A stretch of 64,000 nt of DNA, taken from NCBI RefSeq assembly GCF_002920615.1, contig NZ_PQSU01000032.1, positions 1 to 64,000 of the forward strand. Direction: 5' to 3'. The position numbers were made by a program, and so were the translations under genes. The notes beneath the pieces were generated by a model. That model saw only the letters and a program-made list of their open reading frames with translations. It ran no database searches and was not told the origin of the DNA. Each line of letters begins with the position of its first letter. Within the stretch, counting starts at the first letter, position 1. Below, piece by piece: positions 43,508-51,955 of the stretch. The stretch comes from Streptomyces sp. Ru62. Lineage in GTDB: Bacteria; Actinomycetota; Actinomycetes; Streptomycetales; Streptomycetaceae.

Positions 43508-44302
43508 GTGAACGACGGCGACGGGACCCTCGCGGCCGAGGCCCAGGGGAGGCAGTTCGGCCCGCTCGGCACGGCCTTGGTGATCATCCCGACCTACAAC
43601 GAGGCGGAGAACATCAAGTCCATCGTCGGCCGGGTGCGCAAGGCCGTCCCCGAGGCGCACGTGCTGATCGCGGACGACAACAGCCCCGACGGCACCGGCA
43701 AGCTCGCCGACGAACTGGCCGCCGACGACGAGCACGTCCATGTGCTGCACCGCAAGGGCAAGGAGGGCCTCGGCGCCGCCTACCTCGCGGGCTTCCGCTG
43801 GGGCCTGGAGCGGGACTACGGCGTGCTGATCGAGATGGACGCCGACGGCTCCCACCAGCCCGAGGAACTGCCCCGGCTGCTCACCGCGCTCAAGGGCGCC
43901 GACCTGGTCCTCGGTTCCCGCTGGGTGCCCGGCGGCCGCGTGGTGAACTGGCCGAAGTCCCGGGAGTTCCTCTCACGGGGCGGCTCCACGTACTCGCGGC
44001 TCATGCTCGACGTGCCGATCAAGGACGTGACCGGCGGCTTCCGCGCCTTCCGCCGCCAGACGCTGGAGGGCCTCGGCCTCGGCGAGGTCGCCTCGCAGGG
44101 CTACTGCTTCCAGGTCGACCTGGCCCGCCGCGCGGTGAAGGCCGGCTACCACGTCGTCGAGGTCCCCATCACCTTCGTCGAGCGGGAACTGGGCGACTCC
44201 AAGATGAGCCGGGACATCGTGGTCGAGGCCCTGTGGCGGGTCACCTCCTGGGGCGTCGGGGACCGCCTCGGCAAGCTCACCGGCAGGGACAGGCAGGCGT
44301 AG
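43508..44302 (+). CDS. ppm1: Polyprenol-phosphate mannose synthase (GT2)
   Basis: 264 aa from GTG 43508. GT2 fold: VIIPTYNEAENI (about residues 24-35), ADDNSPDGTG (Mn and nucleotide site), EMDADGSHQPEELP (DxD-type motif), and the RGGSTYSRLML/VTGGFRAFRRQTLEGL region. It transfers mannose from GDP-mannose to polyprenol phosphate at the membrane, feeding protein O-mannosylation. It has no membrane helix itself, so a partner Ppm2-like N-acyltransferase or membrane anchoring by lipid is likely. The S. coelicolor orthologue (I recall SCO1423) is needed for phage phiC31 infection. A hairpin terminator follows. Confidence 0.93.
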   Translation: MNDGDGTLAAEAQGRQFGPLGTALVIIPTYNEAENIKSIVGRVRKAVPEAHVLIADDNSPDGTGKLADELAADDEHVHVLHRKGKEGLGAAYLAGFRWGLERDYGVLIEMDADGSHQPEELPRLLTALKGADLVLGSRWVPGGRVVNWPKSREFLSRGGSTYSRLMLDVPIKDVTGGFRAFRRQTLEGLGLGEVASQGYCFQVDLARRAVKAGYHVVEVPITFVERELGDSKMSRDIVVEALWRVTSWGVGDRLGKLTGRDRQA

Positions 44303-44325
44303 CGGCGGGCCCGCCGCTGCGCCGG

Positions 44326-44347
44326 TCGGCCGGTTCCCGCCGGCCGA
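44326..44347 (+). terminator. Hairpin after ppm1
   Basis: TCGGCCGG (44326-44333) pairs with CCGGCCGA (44340-44347) around a 6-nt loop, 23 nt past the stop codon. Short but stable. Confidence 0.6.
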
Positions 44348-44393
44348 TCACCCCCTTATCCCGCGCTGAGGCGTGCCGAGGCACACTGGGACC

Positions 44394-44945
44394 ATGACGA
44401 CTGGCGCTCCGACCTCTCCGCACACCGCCCGCCGCCGGCGCTCCCGGCTGCGCAGGTACCTGCCGCTGGGTCTCGCCGCGTGGCTGGTGCTGGAGATCTG
44501 GCTGCTGACCCTGGTCGCGGGCGCGGCGGGCGGTCTCACGGTGTTCCTGCTGCTGGTCGCGGGCCTCGTGGCGGGGTCCGTGGTCATCAAGCGGGCGGGC
44601 CGCCGCGCCTTCCGGAGTCTGAACGAGGCGGTGCAGCGGGGCGGCTCACCGGCGCGCGGCGGCGGCAACGGCCTGATGATGCTCGGCGGCCTGCTGCTGA
44701 TGATCCCGGGCCTGGTCTCGGACGCGGCGGGCCTGCTCCTGCTGCTGCCGCCGGTGCAGAAGGCGGCGAGCCGCTTCGCGGAGAACGCCCTGGAGCGGAG
44801 TCTGCGCAAGGCCGTCCCGGGCAGCCTGGGCGACGCGTTCCAGCAGGTCCGCATCCACCGGCCGGACGGCAAGGTGGTGCAGGGCGAGGTCCTCAGGGAG
44901 GACCGGCCCGAGCCGGGGGAGCAGAGGCCCCCGCTCACGCGCTGA
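44394..44945 (+). CDS. fxsA: FxsA-family membrane protein
   Basis: 183 aa from ATG 44394. Hydrophobic helices at about residues 22-40, 43-60 and 98-118, with a charged loop between. LEIWLLTLVAGAAGG and the later LMMLGGLLLMIPGLVSDAAGLLLLLPPV match the FxsA family, which in E. coli affects exclusion of phage T7 through PifA. The C-terminal tail is hydrophilic, with VRIHRPDGKVVQGEV. A cytoplasmic membrane protein of unknown detailed role. A very long hairpin terminator follows. Confidence 0.9.
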   Translation: MTTGAPTSPHTARRRRSRLRRYLPLGLAAWLVLEIWLLTLVAGAAGGLTVFLLLVAGLVAGSVVIKRAGRRAFRSLNEAVQRGGSPARGGGNGLMMLGGLLLMIPGLVSDAAGLLLLLPPVQKAASRFAENALERSLRKAVPGSLGDAFQQVRIHRPDGKVVQGEVLREDRPEPGEQRPPLTR

Positions 44946-44967
44946 GCATCCCGCACGAGAACCGGCA

Positions 44968-45016
44968 AACGACCGCGGGCGCCGTACGTAGGAGACGTAC
45001 GGCGCCCGCGGTCGTT
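44968..45016. terminator. Bidirectional terminator between fxsA and rbpA
   Basis: Perfect 22-bp arms (44968-44989 and 44995-45016, beginning AACGACCGCGGG) around a 5-nt AGGAG loop. It stops transcription from both convergent genes. Stem length is far above average. Confidence 0.94.
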
Positions 45017-45030
45017 GTGCTGTATGCGCG

Positions 45031-45405
45031 TTACGCGCTCTTGCGGCTGTCCCTGGGGTGGACCGCGATGTTCATCGCCCCCGAGCGCAGCACCGCCAGA
45101 CGCTCCTCAAGGACCTCTTCGAGTTCCTCGCGGGTGCGTCGCTCCATCAGCATGTCCCAGTGGGTACGCGCGGGCTTGGCCTTCTTCTCCTCAGGGCCGT
45201 CGCCGTCCACGAGGAGTGCCTGGGCACCACAGACCTTGCACTCCCACTCCGGCGGGATCTCCGCCTCGACCGAGAAGGGCATCTCGAACCGGTGCCCCTT
45301 CTCGCATGCGTACTCCACGGCCTGGCGCGGGGCCAGGTCGATACCGCGGTCCGTCTCGTAGCTGGTCACCACGAGGCGCGTACCGCGAAGAGCTCGCTCA
45401 CTCAT
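45031..45405 (-). CDS. rbpA: RNA polymerase-binding protein RbpA
   Basis: 124 aa, an almost invariant actinobacterial protein. N-terminal tail MSERALRGTRLVVTSYETDRG, a zinc-type core with YACEKGHRFEMPFSVEAEIPPEWECKVCG (cysteines at about residues 34, 56 and 59; the fourth ligand is His38), and a sigma-interaction domain with RTHWDMLMERRTREELEEVL (about 83-102). It binds RNA polymerase and the primary sigma HrdB, stabilising promoter complexes and influencing rifampicin sensitivity. A canonical sigma-R promoter lies upstream. Confidence 0.97.
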   Translation of the reverse strand: MSERALRGTRLVVTSYETDRGIDLAPRQAVEYACEKGHRFEMPFSVEAEIPPEWECKVCGAQALLVDGDGPEEKKAKPARTHWDMLMERRTREELEEVLEERLAVLRSGAMNIAVHPRDSRKSA

Positions 45406-45466
45406 GAATCGTGCCTCCCGGGCTTGTCGCCCACAGGACAGGTGTCGCTGTCGTCGTCATCCGGTC

Positions 45467-45493
45467 AACGTCCGGTCGGCGGTAAAGATTCCC
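45467..45493 (-). promoter_or_regulatory. Sigma-R (SigR) promoter of rbpA
   Basis: Reading leftward, GGGAAT (complement of 45488-45493), an 18-nt spacer, and GTT (complement of 45467-45469) fit the sigma-R consensus exactly. rbpA is a known sigma-R target in S. coelicolor, so induction by disulfide stress is expected. Confidence 0.92.
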
Positions 45494-45569
45494 GTTCCGA
45501 GTCCCGTTCCGGGTCATGCGTCGCCGTCGTAGCCGCCCCTTGTTCTACCCACAGGCGCCCGGTTTGTCA

Positions 45570-45587
45570 CATCTGCTAGCAGATGTC
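45570..45587. promoter_or_regulatory. Perfect 18-bp palindrome upstream of rbpA
   Basis: ACATCTGCT/AGCAGATGT is perfectly self-complementary with no spacer. It lies 77 bp behind the sigma-R -35 element and 97 bp past the stop codon of the MFS gene. Two-fold symmetry without loop suits a dimeric repressor site better than a terminator. Confidence 0.65.
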
Positions 45588-45683
45588 ACCCAGCGTTTCG
45601 GCATCTTTGACGCGCAGTAACGGTACGCCTGGCAGGCCAAACGCGTACACTACCGCCCTTTCACGCCGAGTGCTAAATCGGCG

Positions 45684-47030
45684 CTAGATCTTCTCCGGAA
45701 ACGGGTTCCCCGCCTCGGAGATCGCACGCCGCACCGGGACCCGCGCCAGCAGGACGAAGCCGACGACGAAGAAGGCCACCAGCGAGATGATCGCCGACCG
45801 GTAGCTGCCGGTCAGCTGGTAGGTCACGCCGAACAGCAGTGGCCCCAGCCAGCTCATCCCGCGGTCGCTCATCTCGTACGCCGAGAAGTACTCGGCCTCC
45901 TTGCCCGGGGGCACCAGATGGGAGAACAGCGACCGGGACAGCGCCTGGCTGCCGCCGAGGACCAGGCCGATCCCGGCGGCCAGCACGAAGAACCACACCG
46001 GCGCCCGCGCGGGCAGGAACCAGCCTGCCGCCAGGGTGAGCGTCCAGGCCACCAACGAGCCCAGGATCGTCCGCTGCGCGCCGTACGTCCGCGCCAGCCG
46101 GCCCATCGCCAGCGCCCCCGCCACGGCCAGCACCTGCACCAGCAGCACCGCCCCGATCAGGGTCGACTGGCCGAGACCCAGCTCCTCGGAGCCGTAGACC
46201 GAGGCCTGGGTGATCACCGTCTGGATGCCGTCGTTGTAGACGAGGTACGCCAGCAGGAACGCCAGGGTCAGCGGATGCCGGCGCATGTCCCGGACCGTCG
46301 CGGCCAGCTGCCGCAGCCCCGGTGCCGTGGCCTGGCCCACGCGCGCGTGGCGGTCGCGCAGCCGGCGTAGCGGTACGAGAGTGAAGGCGCCCCACCACAG
46401 GCCCGCCGAGGCCAGGCAGACCCGGACGGCGGCGGTCTCGGAGAGGCCGAAGGAGTCGTGCGCCGAGTACAGCACCAGGTTGGCGACGAGGACGAGTGAG
46501 CCCGCCGCGTAGCCGAAGGCCCAGCCCTGGGAGGAGACCGCGTCACGCTGCTCGGGCGGCGCGATCTGCGGCAGATAGGAGTTGTAGAGCATCATCCCGA
46601 CGGACTGCGCCGCGTTGGCCACGACGAGCAGCACCCCGCCGAGCAGATACCGGTCGCCGTCCAGGAAGAACATCCCGGTGGTCGCCGCCGCGCCGGTGTA
46701 CGCCGCCGCCGCGAGCAGCGGCTTCTTGCGGCCCGTACGGTCGGCCGCGCCGCCCACCAGGGGCATCACGACGACGGCCAGGACCACCGACAGGGACACC
46801 GCGTACGCGAAGAAGGAGCCGGCCCGGACCGGGACGCCCAGCGGGTGCACATAGCCGTCGGCGTCCGCCGCGTGCTCGGCGACCGAGGTGAGGTACGGGC
46901 CGAGGAAGACGGTGAGGACACTCGTCGAATAGACGGAGCACGCCCAGTCGTAGACGTACCAGCCGCGCTGCTCGCGCCTGAGGCCGGCGGACTCGTCCGC
47001 GGCCTCCGCCCGCACGGTGTCGGTGCTCAC
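45684..47030 (-). CDS. MFS transporter, UMF1/Atg22-like
   Basis: 448 aa from GTG (complement of 47028-47030) with GAGGG upstream; a TTG 24 nt earlier is less likely. It begins in the UMF1 pattern (GWYVYDWACSVYSTSVLTVFLGPYL) and has about 12 helices, with VLGGSQALSRSLFSHLVPPGKEAEYFSAYEMSDRGMSWLGP near residues 345-385, a family signature. Substrate unknown; yeast Atg22 exports amino acids from the vacuole. It lies upstream of rbpA on the same strand, but a 278-bp gap with a sigma-R promoter separates them. Confidence 0.87.
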   Translation of the reverse strand: MSTDTVRAEAADESAGLRREQRGWYVYDWACSVYSTSVLTVFLGPYLTSVAEHAADADGYVHPLGVPVRAGSFFAYAVSLSVVLAVVVMPLVGGAADRTGRKKPLLAAAAYTGAAATTGMFFLDGDRYLLGGVLLVVANAAQSVGMMLYNSYLPQIAPPEQRDAVSSQGWAFGYAAGSLVLVANLVLYSAHDSFGLSETAAVRVCLASAGLWWGAFTLVPLRRLRDRHARVGQATAPGLRQLAATVRDMRRHPLTLAFLLAYLVYNDGIQTVITQASVYGSEELGLGQSTLIGAVLLVQVLAVAGALAMGRLARTYGAQRTILGSLVAWTLTLAAGWFLPARAPVWFFVLAAGIGLVLGGSQALSRSLFSHLVPPGKEAEYFSAYEMSDRGMSWLGPLLFGVTYQLTGSYRSAIISLVAFFVVGFVLLARVPVRRAISEAGNPFPEKI

Positions 47031-47086
47031 CCGTGCCCTCGCTTCCCCGCTCAACCGCGAAGGCCCGGGCCGGGGCGGCCGGGTGG

Positions 47087-47863
47087 TCAGACCCAGACGC
47101 CGCGGTCCTCCATCACCTTGCGCAACGTGTCGATGTGATCGGTCATGATGCCATCAACTCCCAGGTCCAGGAGCCGGTGCATCCGTTCCGCCTCGTTGAT
47201 CGTCCACACGTGCACCTGGAGCCCGCGCGCGTGGGCGGCGCGGACGAAGCGGTGGTCGACGACGGGCACGCCCGACTGGGCCTCCGGCACCTGCGCGGCC
47301 ACGGCCGACCGGCGCACCGCGGCCGGCAGCCCCCACGAGCGCAGCCGCAGGCTCAGCACCCCGCGCGTGCCGAACGAGGTGGCCAGCCGGGGCCCCGCCA
47401 GCCGCTGGGCCCGCAGCACGCGTGCCTCGGAGAAGGAGCCCACGCAGATCCGGTCCCAGGCGTCCATGCGCTCGACCAGGTCCAGCAGGGGCCGCAGCGC
47501 GGGCTCCGCCTTGACGTCGACGTTCCAGCGCACCTCGGGGAAGGTCTCCAGCAGCTCCTCGAACAGCGGCACCGGTTCACGGCCGCCCACGCGCGCGTGC
47601 CGCACGTCCGCCCAGGGCAGGTCGGCGATCCGGCCCGCGCCGTCGGTGACCCGGTCCAGGGTCGCGTCGTGGAAGGCGACCAGCCGGCCGTCCGCCGTGG
47701 CGTGCACATCCGTCTCGATGTAGCGGTAGCCCAGCTCCACCGCGCGCCGGAACTGGGCCACGGTGTTCTCCAGCCCGTCGGCCGCCCCGCCCCGGTGGGC
47801 GAAGGCGATCGGCCCCCGGTGGTCCAGGAAGGGGTGCCGCGGGCGTGATGTCGTGAGGCTCAC
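47087..47863 (-). CDS. Glycerophosphodiester phosphodiesterase
   Basis: 258 aa from GTG (complement of 47861-47863). TIM-barrel GDPD signature: FAHRGGAADGLENTVAQF (about residues 22-40, active-site His and Arg), ETDVHATADGRLVAFHDATLDR (metal Glu/Asp and second His), WNVDVKAE (Lys) and VWTINEAERMHRLLDLGVDGIMTD. It hydrolyses glycerophosphodiesters to glycerol-3-phosphate. Its start overlaps the yczE-like stop by 4 nt, so the two are cotranslated. No signal peptide, so it acts in the cytosol. Confidence 0.93.
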   Translation of the reverse strand: MSLTTSRPRHPFLDHRGPIAFAHRGGAADGLENTVAQFRRAVELGYRYIETDVHATADGRLVAFHDATLDRVTDGAGRIADLPWADVRHARVGGREPVPLFEELLETFPEVRWNVDVKAEPALRPLLDLVERMDAWDRICVGSFSEARVLRAQRLAGPRLATSFGTRGVLSLRLRSWGLPAAVRRSAVAAQVPEAQSGVPVVDHRFVRAAHARGLQVHVWTINEAERMHRLLDLGVDGIMTDHIDTLRKVMEDRGVWV

Positions 47864-48531
47864 GGTCGCAGTATCGCGCGCCCGGGTGTCGCCGCGGCAA
47901 CGACGGTGCTGCCCGCCGGTGCCGACGGGACGGCGAACACCCGCAGGAAGGCCTGCGCCAGCGGTCCGATGGACACGGCGTAGAGCACGGTGCCCACCCC
48001 GATGGTGCCGCCCAGGACGAATCCGGTGACCACCACCGCTACCTCCACCGCCGTCCGCATCAGCCGGATCGACCGGCCGGTGCGCCGGTGCAGGCCCGTC
48101 ATCAGCCCGTCGCGCGGGCCCGGCCCGAAGCGCGCCGCGATGTAGAGGCCGGTCGCCGCGCCGTTCAGCACGATCCCCGCGAGCAGCAGCGGGACACGGG
48201 CGGTGAGGGCGTGCGCGTCCGGGAGCAGCGCGAGCGTGCCGTCCATGGCGAGGCCGACCACGAACACGTTCGAGACCGTGCCGAGCCCGGGGCGCTGGCG
48301 CAGCGGGATCCACAGGAGCAGCACCGTCGCGCCCACGATGATCGACACCACCCCGATGCTCAGCCCGGTCAGCTCCGCGAGCCCCTGGTGCAGCACGTTC
48401 CACGGCTCCAGGCCCAGGCCCGCCGCCACGAGCAGCGCGGAACTCGCGCCGTAGAGCGCGAGCCCGGCGTACAGCTGGACCAGCCGCCGTCCGAGGTGGC
48501 GGCCGGGAGCGGATGGACTGGGAGCGGACAT
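47860..48531 (-). CDS. yczE: YczE-like integral membrane protein
   Basis: 223 aa from ATG (complement of 48529-48531). About five hydrophobic helices. QLYAGLALYGASSALLVAAGLGLEPWNVLHQGLAELTG near residues 22-58 is the YitT/YczE opening, and GPGPRDGLMTGLHRRTG is the conserved cytoplasmic loop. In many bacteria yczE stands divergent from a MocR regulator named YczR, exactly as here. Its transport or sensing substrate is unknown. It overlaps the GDPD gene. Confidence 0.85.
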   Translation of the reverse strand: MSAPSPSAPGRHLGRRLVQLYAGLALYGASSALLVAAGLGLEPWNVLHQGLAELTGLSIGVVSIIVGATVLLLWIPLRQRPGLGTVSNVFVVGLAMDGTLALLPDAHALTARVPLLLAGIVLNGAATGLYIAARFGPGPRDGLMTGLHRRTGRSIRLMRTAVEVAVVVTGFVLGGTIGVGTVLYAVSIGPLAQAFLRVFAVPSAPAGSTVVAAATPGRAILRP

Positions 48532-48586
48532 GGACGTACCCCCCTGGGTGGTGGCTGTGGCCTGACGCATGACACTCTGTGGCTTG

Positions 48587-48602
48587 GGATGAATCGTCAT
48601 CC
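48587..48602. promoter_or_regulatory. Inverted repeat between yczE and the MocR gene
   Basis: GGATGA (48587-48592) and TCATCC (48597-48602) with a 4-nt spacer, in the 103-bp divergent gap. Candidate site for the MocR protein. Function inferred from position. Confidence 0.45.
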
Positions 48603-48634
48603 ATGGCCAATTCCGGGAAGGTGGACTGATCTTC

Positions 48635-50143
48635 ATGGCGCAGTGGACCTCGGCCGTGGGGGCCGCGCAGCTCGCCCGGCTCCTCAACTCCCAGCAGGAC
48701 CGCCCGGCCGGCCCCGGCACCCGCCGTCCCCCCGCCTATCGCGCCCTCGCCGACGGCGTCCGGCTGCTCGTGCTGGAGGGCCGGGTCCCGGTGGCCGCGC
48801 GCCTGCCCGCGGAACGCGAACTGGCCCTGGCCCTGTCCGTCAGCCGCACCACCGTCGCGGCGGCCTACGAGGCGCTGCGCGGCGAGGGCTTCCTGGAGTC
48901 CCGGCGCGGCGCCGGGAGCTGGACCGCCGTACCGGCCGGCAACCCCATCCCCGCCCGCGGCCTGGAACCCCTGCCGCCCGAGGCCCTGGGCTCGGTGATC
49001 GACCTCGGCTGCGCCTCGCTCCCGGCGCCCGAGCCGTGGCTCACCCGGGCCGTGCAGGGCGCCCTCGAGGAACTGCCGCCGTACGCCCACACCCACGGCG
49101 ACTACCCGGCCGGACTGCCCGCGCTGCGTTCGATGATCGCCGAGCGGTACACCGCGCGCGGGATCCCCACCATGCCGGAGCAGATCATGGTGACGACCGG
49201 TGCGATGGGCGCCATCGACGCCATCTGCCACCTCTTCGCGGGCCGGGGCGAGCGGATCGCCGTGGAGTCCCCGTCCTACGCCAACATCCTGCAGCTGATG
49301 CGCGAGGCGGGCGCCCGGCTCGTGCCCGTCGCGATGGCCGAGGGCCTGTCCGGCTGGGACCTGGACCGCTGGCGCCAGGTGCTGCGCGAGGCCGCGCCGC
49401 GGATCGCCTACGTGGTCGCCGACTTCCACAACCCCACCGGGGCGCTCGCCGACGAGGACCAGCGGCGCCGGCTGGTGGACGCGGCCCGCGCGGCCGGCAC
49501 GGTGCTGGTCGCCGACGAGACGATGAGCGAGCTGTGGCTTGAGGAGGAGTTCCGGGACGGCGGTATGCCCCGCCCGGTGTGCGGCTTCGACCCGGCCGGC
49601 TCCACGGTGATCACGGTCGGCTCGGCCAGCAAGGCGTTCTGGGCCGGGATGCGGATCGGCTGGGTGCGGGCGGCGCCCGACGTCGTGCGCAGCCTGGTCG
49701 CCGCGCGGGCCTACGCCGACCTGGGCACGCCGGTGCTGGAGCAGCTGGCCGTGAACTGGCTCTTCAGCACCGGGGGCTGGGAGCAGGCGGTCGAGCTGCG
49801 CCGGGCGCAGGCCCGGGAGAACCGGGACGCCCTGGTGGCCGCGCTGCGCCGGGAACTGCCCGGCTGGGAGTTCGAGGTGCCCCGGGGCGGCCTGACCCTG
49901 TGGGTGCGCGCGGGCGGCCTGTCCGGGTCCCGCCTCGCGGAAGCGGGCGAACGGACCGGCGTACGGGTCCCGTCCGGCCCTCGCTTCGGCGTCGACGGCG
50001 CGTTCGAGGGCTATGTCCGGCTTCCGTTCACCGTCGGGGGAGCGGTGGCGGACGAGGCGGCGGCACGGCTCGCCGCCGCGGCCCGGCTGGTGGAGTCGGG
50101 GGCGACGGGGGCGGGCGAGGCGCCGAGGACGTTCGTGGCGTAG
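48635..50143 (+). CDS. yczR: MocR-type regulator: GntR wHTH fused to PLP aminotransferase-like domain (YczR)
   Basis: 502 aa from ATG 48635. Residues about 25-95 are a GntR-type winged HTH (YRALADGVRLLVLEGRVPVAARLPAERELA, then VSRTTVAAAYEALR). From about 110 a fold-type I aminotransferase domain follows, with the PLP lysine in TVGSASKAFWAGMRIGW (about residue 332) and DFHNPTGALADEDQRR. In MocR proteins the aminotransferase domain senses a ligand and PLP instead of acting as an enzyme. Divergent from yczE, the pairing that defines the YczR subgroup. Confidence 0.9.
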   Translation: MAQWTSAVGAAQLARLLNSQQDRPAGPGTRRPPAYRALADGVRLLVLEGRVPVAARLPAERELALALSVSRTTVAAAYEALRGEGFLESRRGAGSWTAVPAGNPIPARGLEPLPPEALGSVIDLGCASLPAPEPWLTRAVQGALEELPPYAHTHGDYPAGLPALRSMIAERYTARGIPTMPEQIMVTTGAMGAIDAICHLFAGRGERIAVESPSYANILQLMREAGARLVPVAMAEGLSGWDLDRWRQVLREAAPRIAYVVADFHNPTGALADEDQRRRLVDAARAAGTVLVADETMSELWLEEEFRDGGMPRPVCGFDPAGSTVITVGSASKAFWAGMRIGWVRAAPDVVRSLVAARAYADLGTPVLEQLAVNWLFSTGGWEQAVELRRAQARENRDALVAALRRELPGWEFEVPRGGLTLWVRAGGLSGSRLAEAGERTGVRVPSGPRFGVDGAFEGYVRLPFTVGGAVADEAAARLAAAARLVESGATGAGEAPRTFVA

Positions 50144-50200
50144 GGCGGGCGGGTCCGGGACCTTGGCGGTCCGGGGCCCTGGCGGTTCGGGGTTCGGATG

Positions 50201-50235
50201 CGTGTCCGGCTGCGGGACCGTCGTGGCCGGACACG
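50201..50235. terminator. Hairpin between convergent yczR and ATPase-like gene
   Basis: Perfect 10-bp arms CGTGTCCGGC (50201-50210) and GCCGGACACG (50226-50235) around a 15-nt loop. Just upstream, about three copies of a 16-bp unit beginning G(T/T)CCGGG occur at 50153, 50169 and 50185, small tandem repeats. No gene in 50144-50301. Confidence 0.75.
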
Positions 50236-50301
50236 CGGTTCCCCGCGTCCCCTGGGGAACCGCAGTCCCGTCGGCCGCGGGGCTCCGCTGCCGCCAGGGT
50301 G

Positions 50302-51915
50302 CTACGAAGGCTCCGCCGCCAGAGCCTCCGCGGGGACCGGTGCCTTCCCCGCCGTCGGTTTCGAGAGAGCCGTCGGCTCCTCCTCCACGGCGGTGGTCCG
50401 CGGTGGCAGCAGCTCCAGGACCGCCTGCCGGTCGGCGTCACTCGTGGCGTCGTCGTACGGATCCGGCGTACGCGGCACCTGGAGCCGGTGCACCGGACCG
50501 GACCCCAGCCGGGCGTACCCCCGCCCGGGCGGCACGTGCGCCATCGACGTCGTGTGCGGTGACGCCCCCAGCACCGCCTCCACCTCCTCCGGCGCGGCGG
50601 AACCGAGCACGACACGCGCGCGCGTGTGCTGCCGTACCGCGTCGCTGAGCACCTCCGCGCTGTCGAACTGCTCGGCCACGACCACGGTCACGTTCGCCGC
50701 GCGGCCGTGCCGCAACGGCACCTGGAGCAGCGCCTGCGGGTCCTTGCGGCCGTCCGCCAGGGCGAGGTGCGCGAAGACACCCGGGCGGTCGAGCACGATC
50801 CACAGCGGGCGCCGGGTGTCCGGGGGCGGCGGGTCGCCCGCCTGCCGCGCCAGGTTGATCGCGACGAGCCGCCGCTCGGTCTCCCGCGCGGCCCACTCCA
50901 GGCTGGCCAGCGCCCCGGGCAGCGCGCACTCCACGGCCAGGACGCCGCTCCGTCCGGTCAGGCAGGCGTACTCGCCGGTGCCGCCGCCGTCGACGATCAG
51001 CACGTCGCCGTACTGGAGGGCCTGGATGGCGACCGAGCGCAACAGGGTGGACGTGCCGCTGCCGGGGTGGCCCATGGCCAGCAGGTGCGGCTCGGTGGAG
51101 CGGATGCCGGTGCGCCAGACGACCGGCGGCACGTCGACCCGTTCCTCCCCGTAGGAGAGGGGGAGCGTGCGCTGGACCTCGCTGGGGTCGGTGAAGCCGA
51201 GGACTGTTTCGCCGGGCGCGGTGACGAAGCGCTGGGCGGGGATGTCGGCGGGCAGCGGCGGGAGGGCGGTGACGGTGAGCTGGTTGCCCTCCTCGTCCCA
51301 GGCGAAGTGGTACTCGCGGCTCCGCCCGGCCTTCGCGGTGAGCAACTGCTCGATCCGCGCGCGGGCCGCGGGCTCGCCGTCCGGGAAGTAGGCGGGGTAG
51401 CGGATCACGAGGTGGCCGATGCGTCCGGCGTCGTCGAACTCGTGGGCCACGTAGGCCTTCTCCCACTCCCCGCCGTGCGTGTACAGCGGCGCCGGGTCCT
51501 CGGAGCTGGAGAAGCACGGCACCAGGGCCTCGTACAGCGCCTGGAGCCGTTGGGTCTGGGACTCGTCGGGTCCCTCGGGCGCCGACGGGGTGCGGTCGCG
51601 GCCGTGCCAGGCCGCTGCCGCCATCACGGCGATGACGGCGAACAGCGGCCCGTACGGCATCAGGGCCACGATCAGGACCATGGAAGCCACGAAGAACAGC
51701 AGTGGCCCGCGCTTGTCCTTGGGCGTGTCCGCCCACCTGCGCCGGCCGGCCGAGGCCAGCAGGCGCAGCCCGCGCGTCACGGTGATCAGCGGCTGGAGGA
51801 CGTCGGTGGCGCTGTCCGCCGCCGTCCGGGCCAGCTCCCTGCTCCGGGCGATCTGCGTCCGGGCGATCTGGGCGCTGTCCTTGCTCAGAATGCGGGGGAG
51901 AGGGCGCCGGGCCAC
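50302..51915 (-). CDS. Membrane ATPase-like protein with atypical P-loop
   Basis: 537 aa from ATG (complement of 51913-51915). An N-terminal Arg-rich region and two hydrophobic segments (about residues 73-108) are followed by a P-loop-like domain. The Walker A-like motif is GHPGSGTSTLLRS near residue 285, with Thr where FtsK/TraB-type proteins have Lys. A Walker B-like region DVLIVDGGGTGEY follows, then WIVLDRPGVFAHLALADGR and VTVVVAEQFDSAE. It resembles FtsK/SpoIIIE-like membrane ATPases, but the missing lysine makes ATP hydrolysis doubtful. Role unknown; the small membrane protein gene upstream is probably cotranscribed (40-nt gap). Confidence 0.75.
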   Translation of the reverse strand: MARRPLPRILSKDSAQIARTQIARSRELARTAADSATDVLQPLITVTRGLRLLASAGRRRWADTPKDKRGPLLFFVASMVLIVALMPYGPLFAVIAVMAAAAWHGRDRTPSAPEGPDESQTQRLQALYEALVPCFSSSEDPAPLYTHGGEWEKAYVAHEFDDAGRIGHLVIRYPAYFPDGEPAARARIEQLLTAKAGRSREYHFAWDEEGNQLTVTALPPLPADIPAQRFVTAPGETVLGFTDPSEVQRTLPLSYGEERVDVPPVVWRTGIRSTEPHLLAMGHPGSGTSTLLRSVAIQALQYGDVLIVDGGGTGEYACLTGRSGVLAVECALPGALASLEWAARETERRLVAINLARQAGDPPPPDTRRPLWIVLDRPGVFAHLALADGRKDPQALLQVPLRHGRAANVTVVVAEQFDSAEVLSDAVRQHTRARVVLGSAAPEEVEAVLGASPHTTSMAHVPPGRGYARLGSGPVHRLQVPRTPDPYDDATSDADRQAVLELLPPRTTAVEEEPTALSKPTAGKAPVPAEALAAEPS

Positions 51916-51955
51916 TGCTGTCTCCTGATGGTGCGTGCGGGCGGGACTGGAGGGG

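Noticed and set aside
43363..43511. 49-aa ORF with WW and His-rich stretch upstream of ppm1
   Set aside because: No good ribosome site, and the region looks like promoter DNA. Its end overlaps the ppm1 start in a different frame.
44968..45016. 22-bp inverted repeat considered as an insertion sequence end or attachment site
   Set aside because: A 5-nt loop between perfect arms, placed between convergent stop codons, fits a terminator; no transposase or integrase is near.
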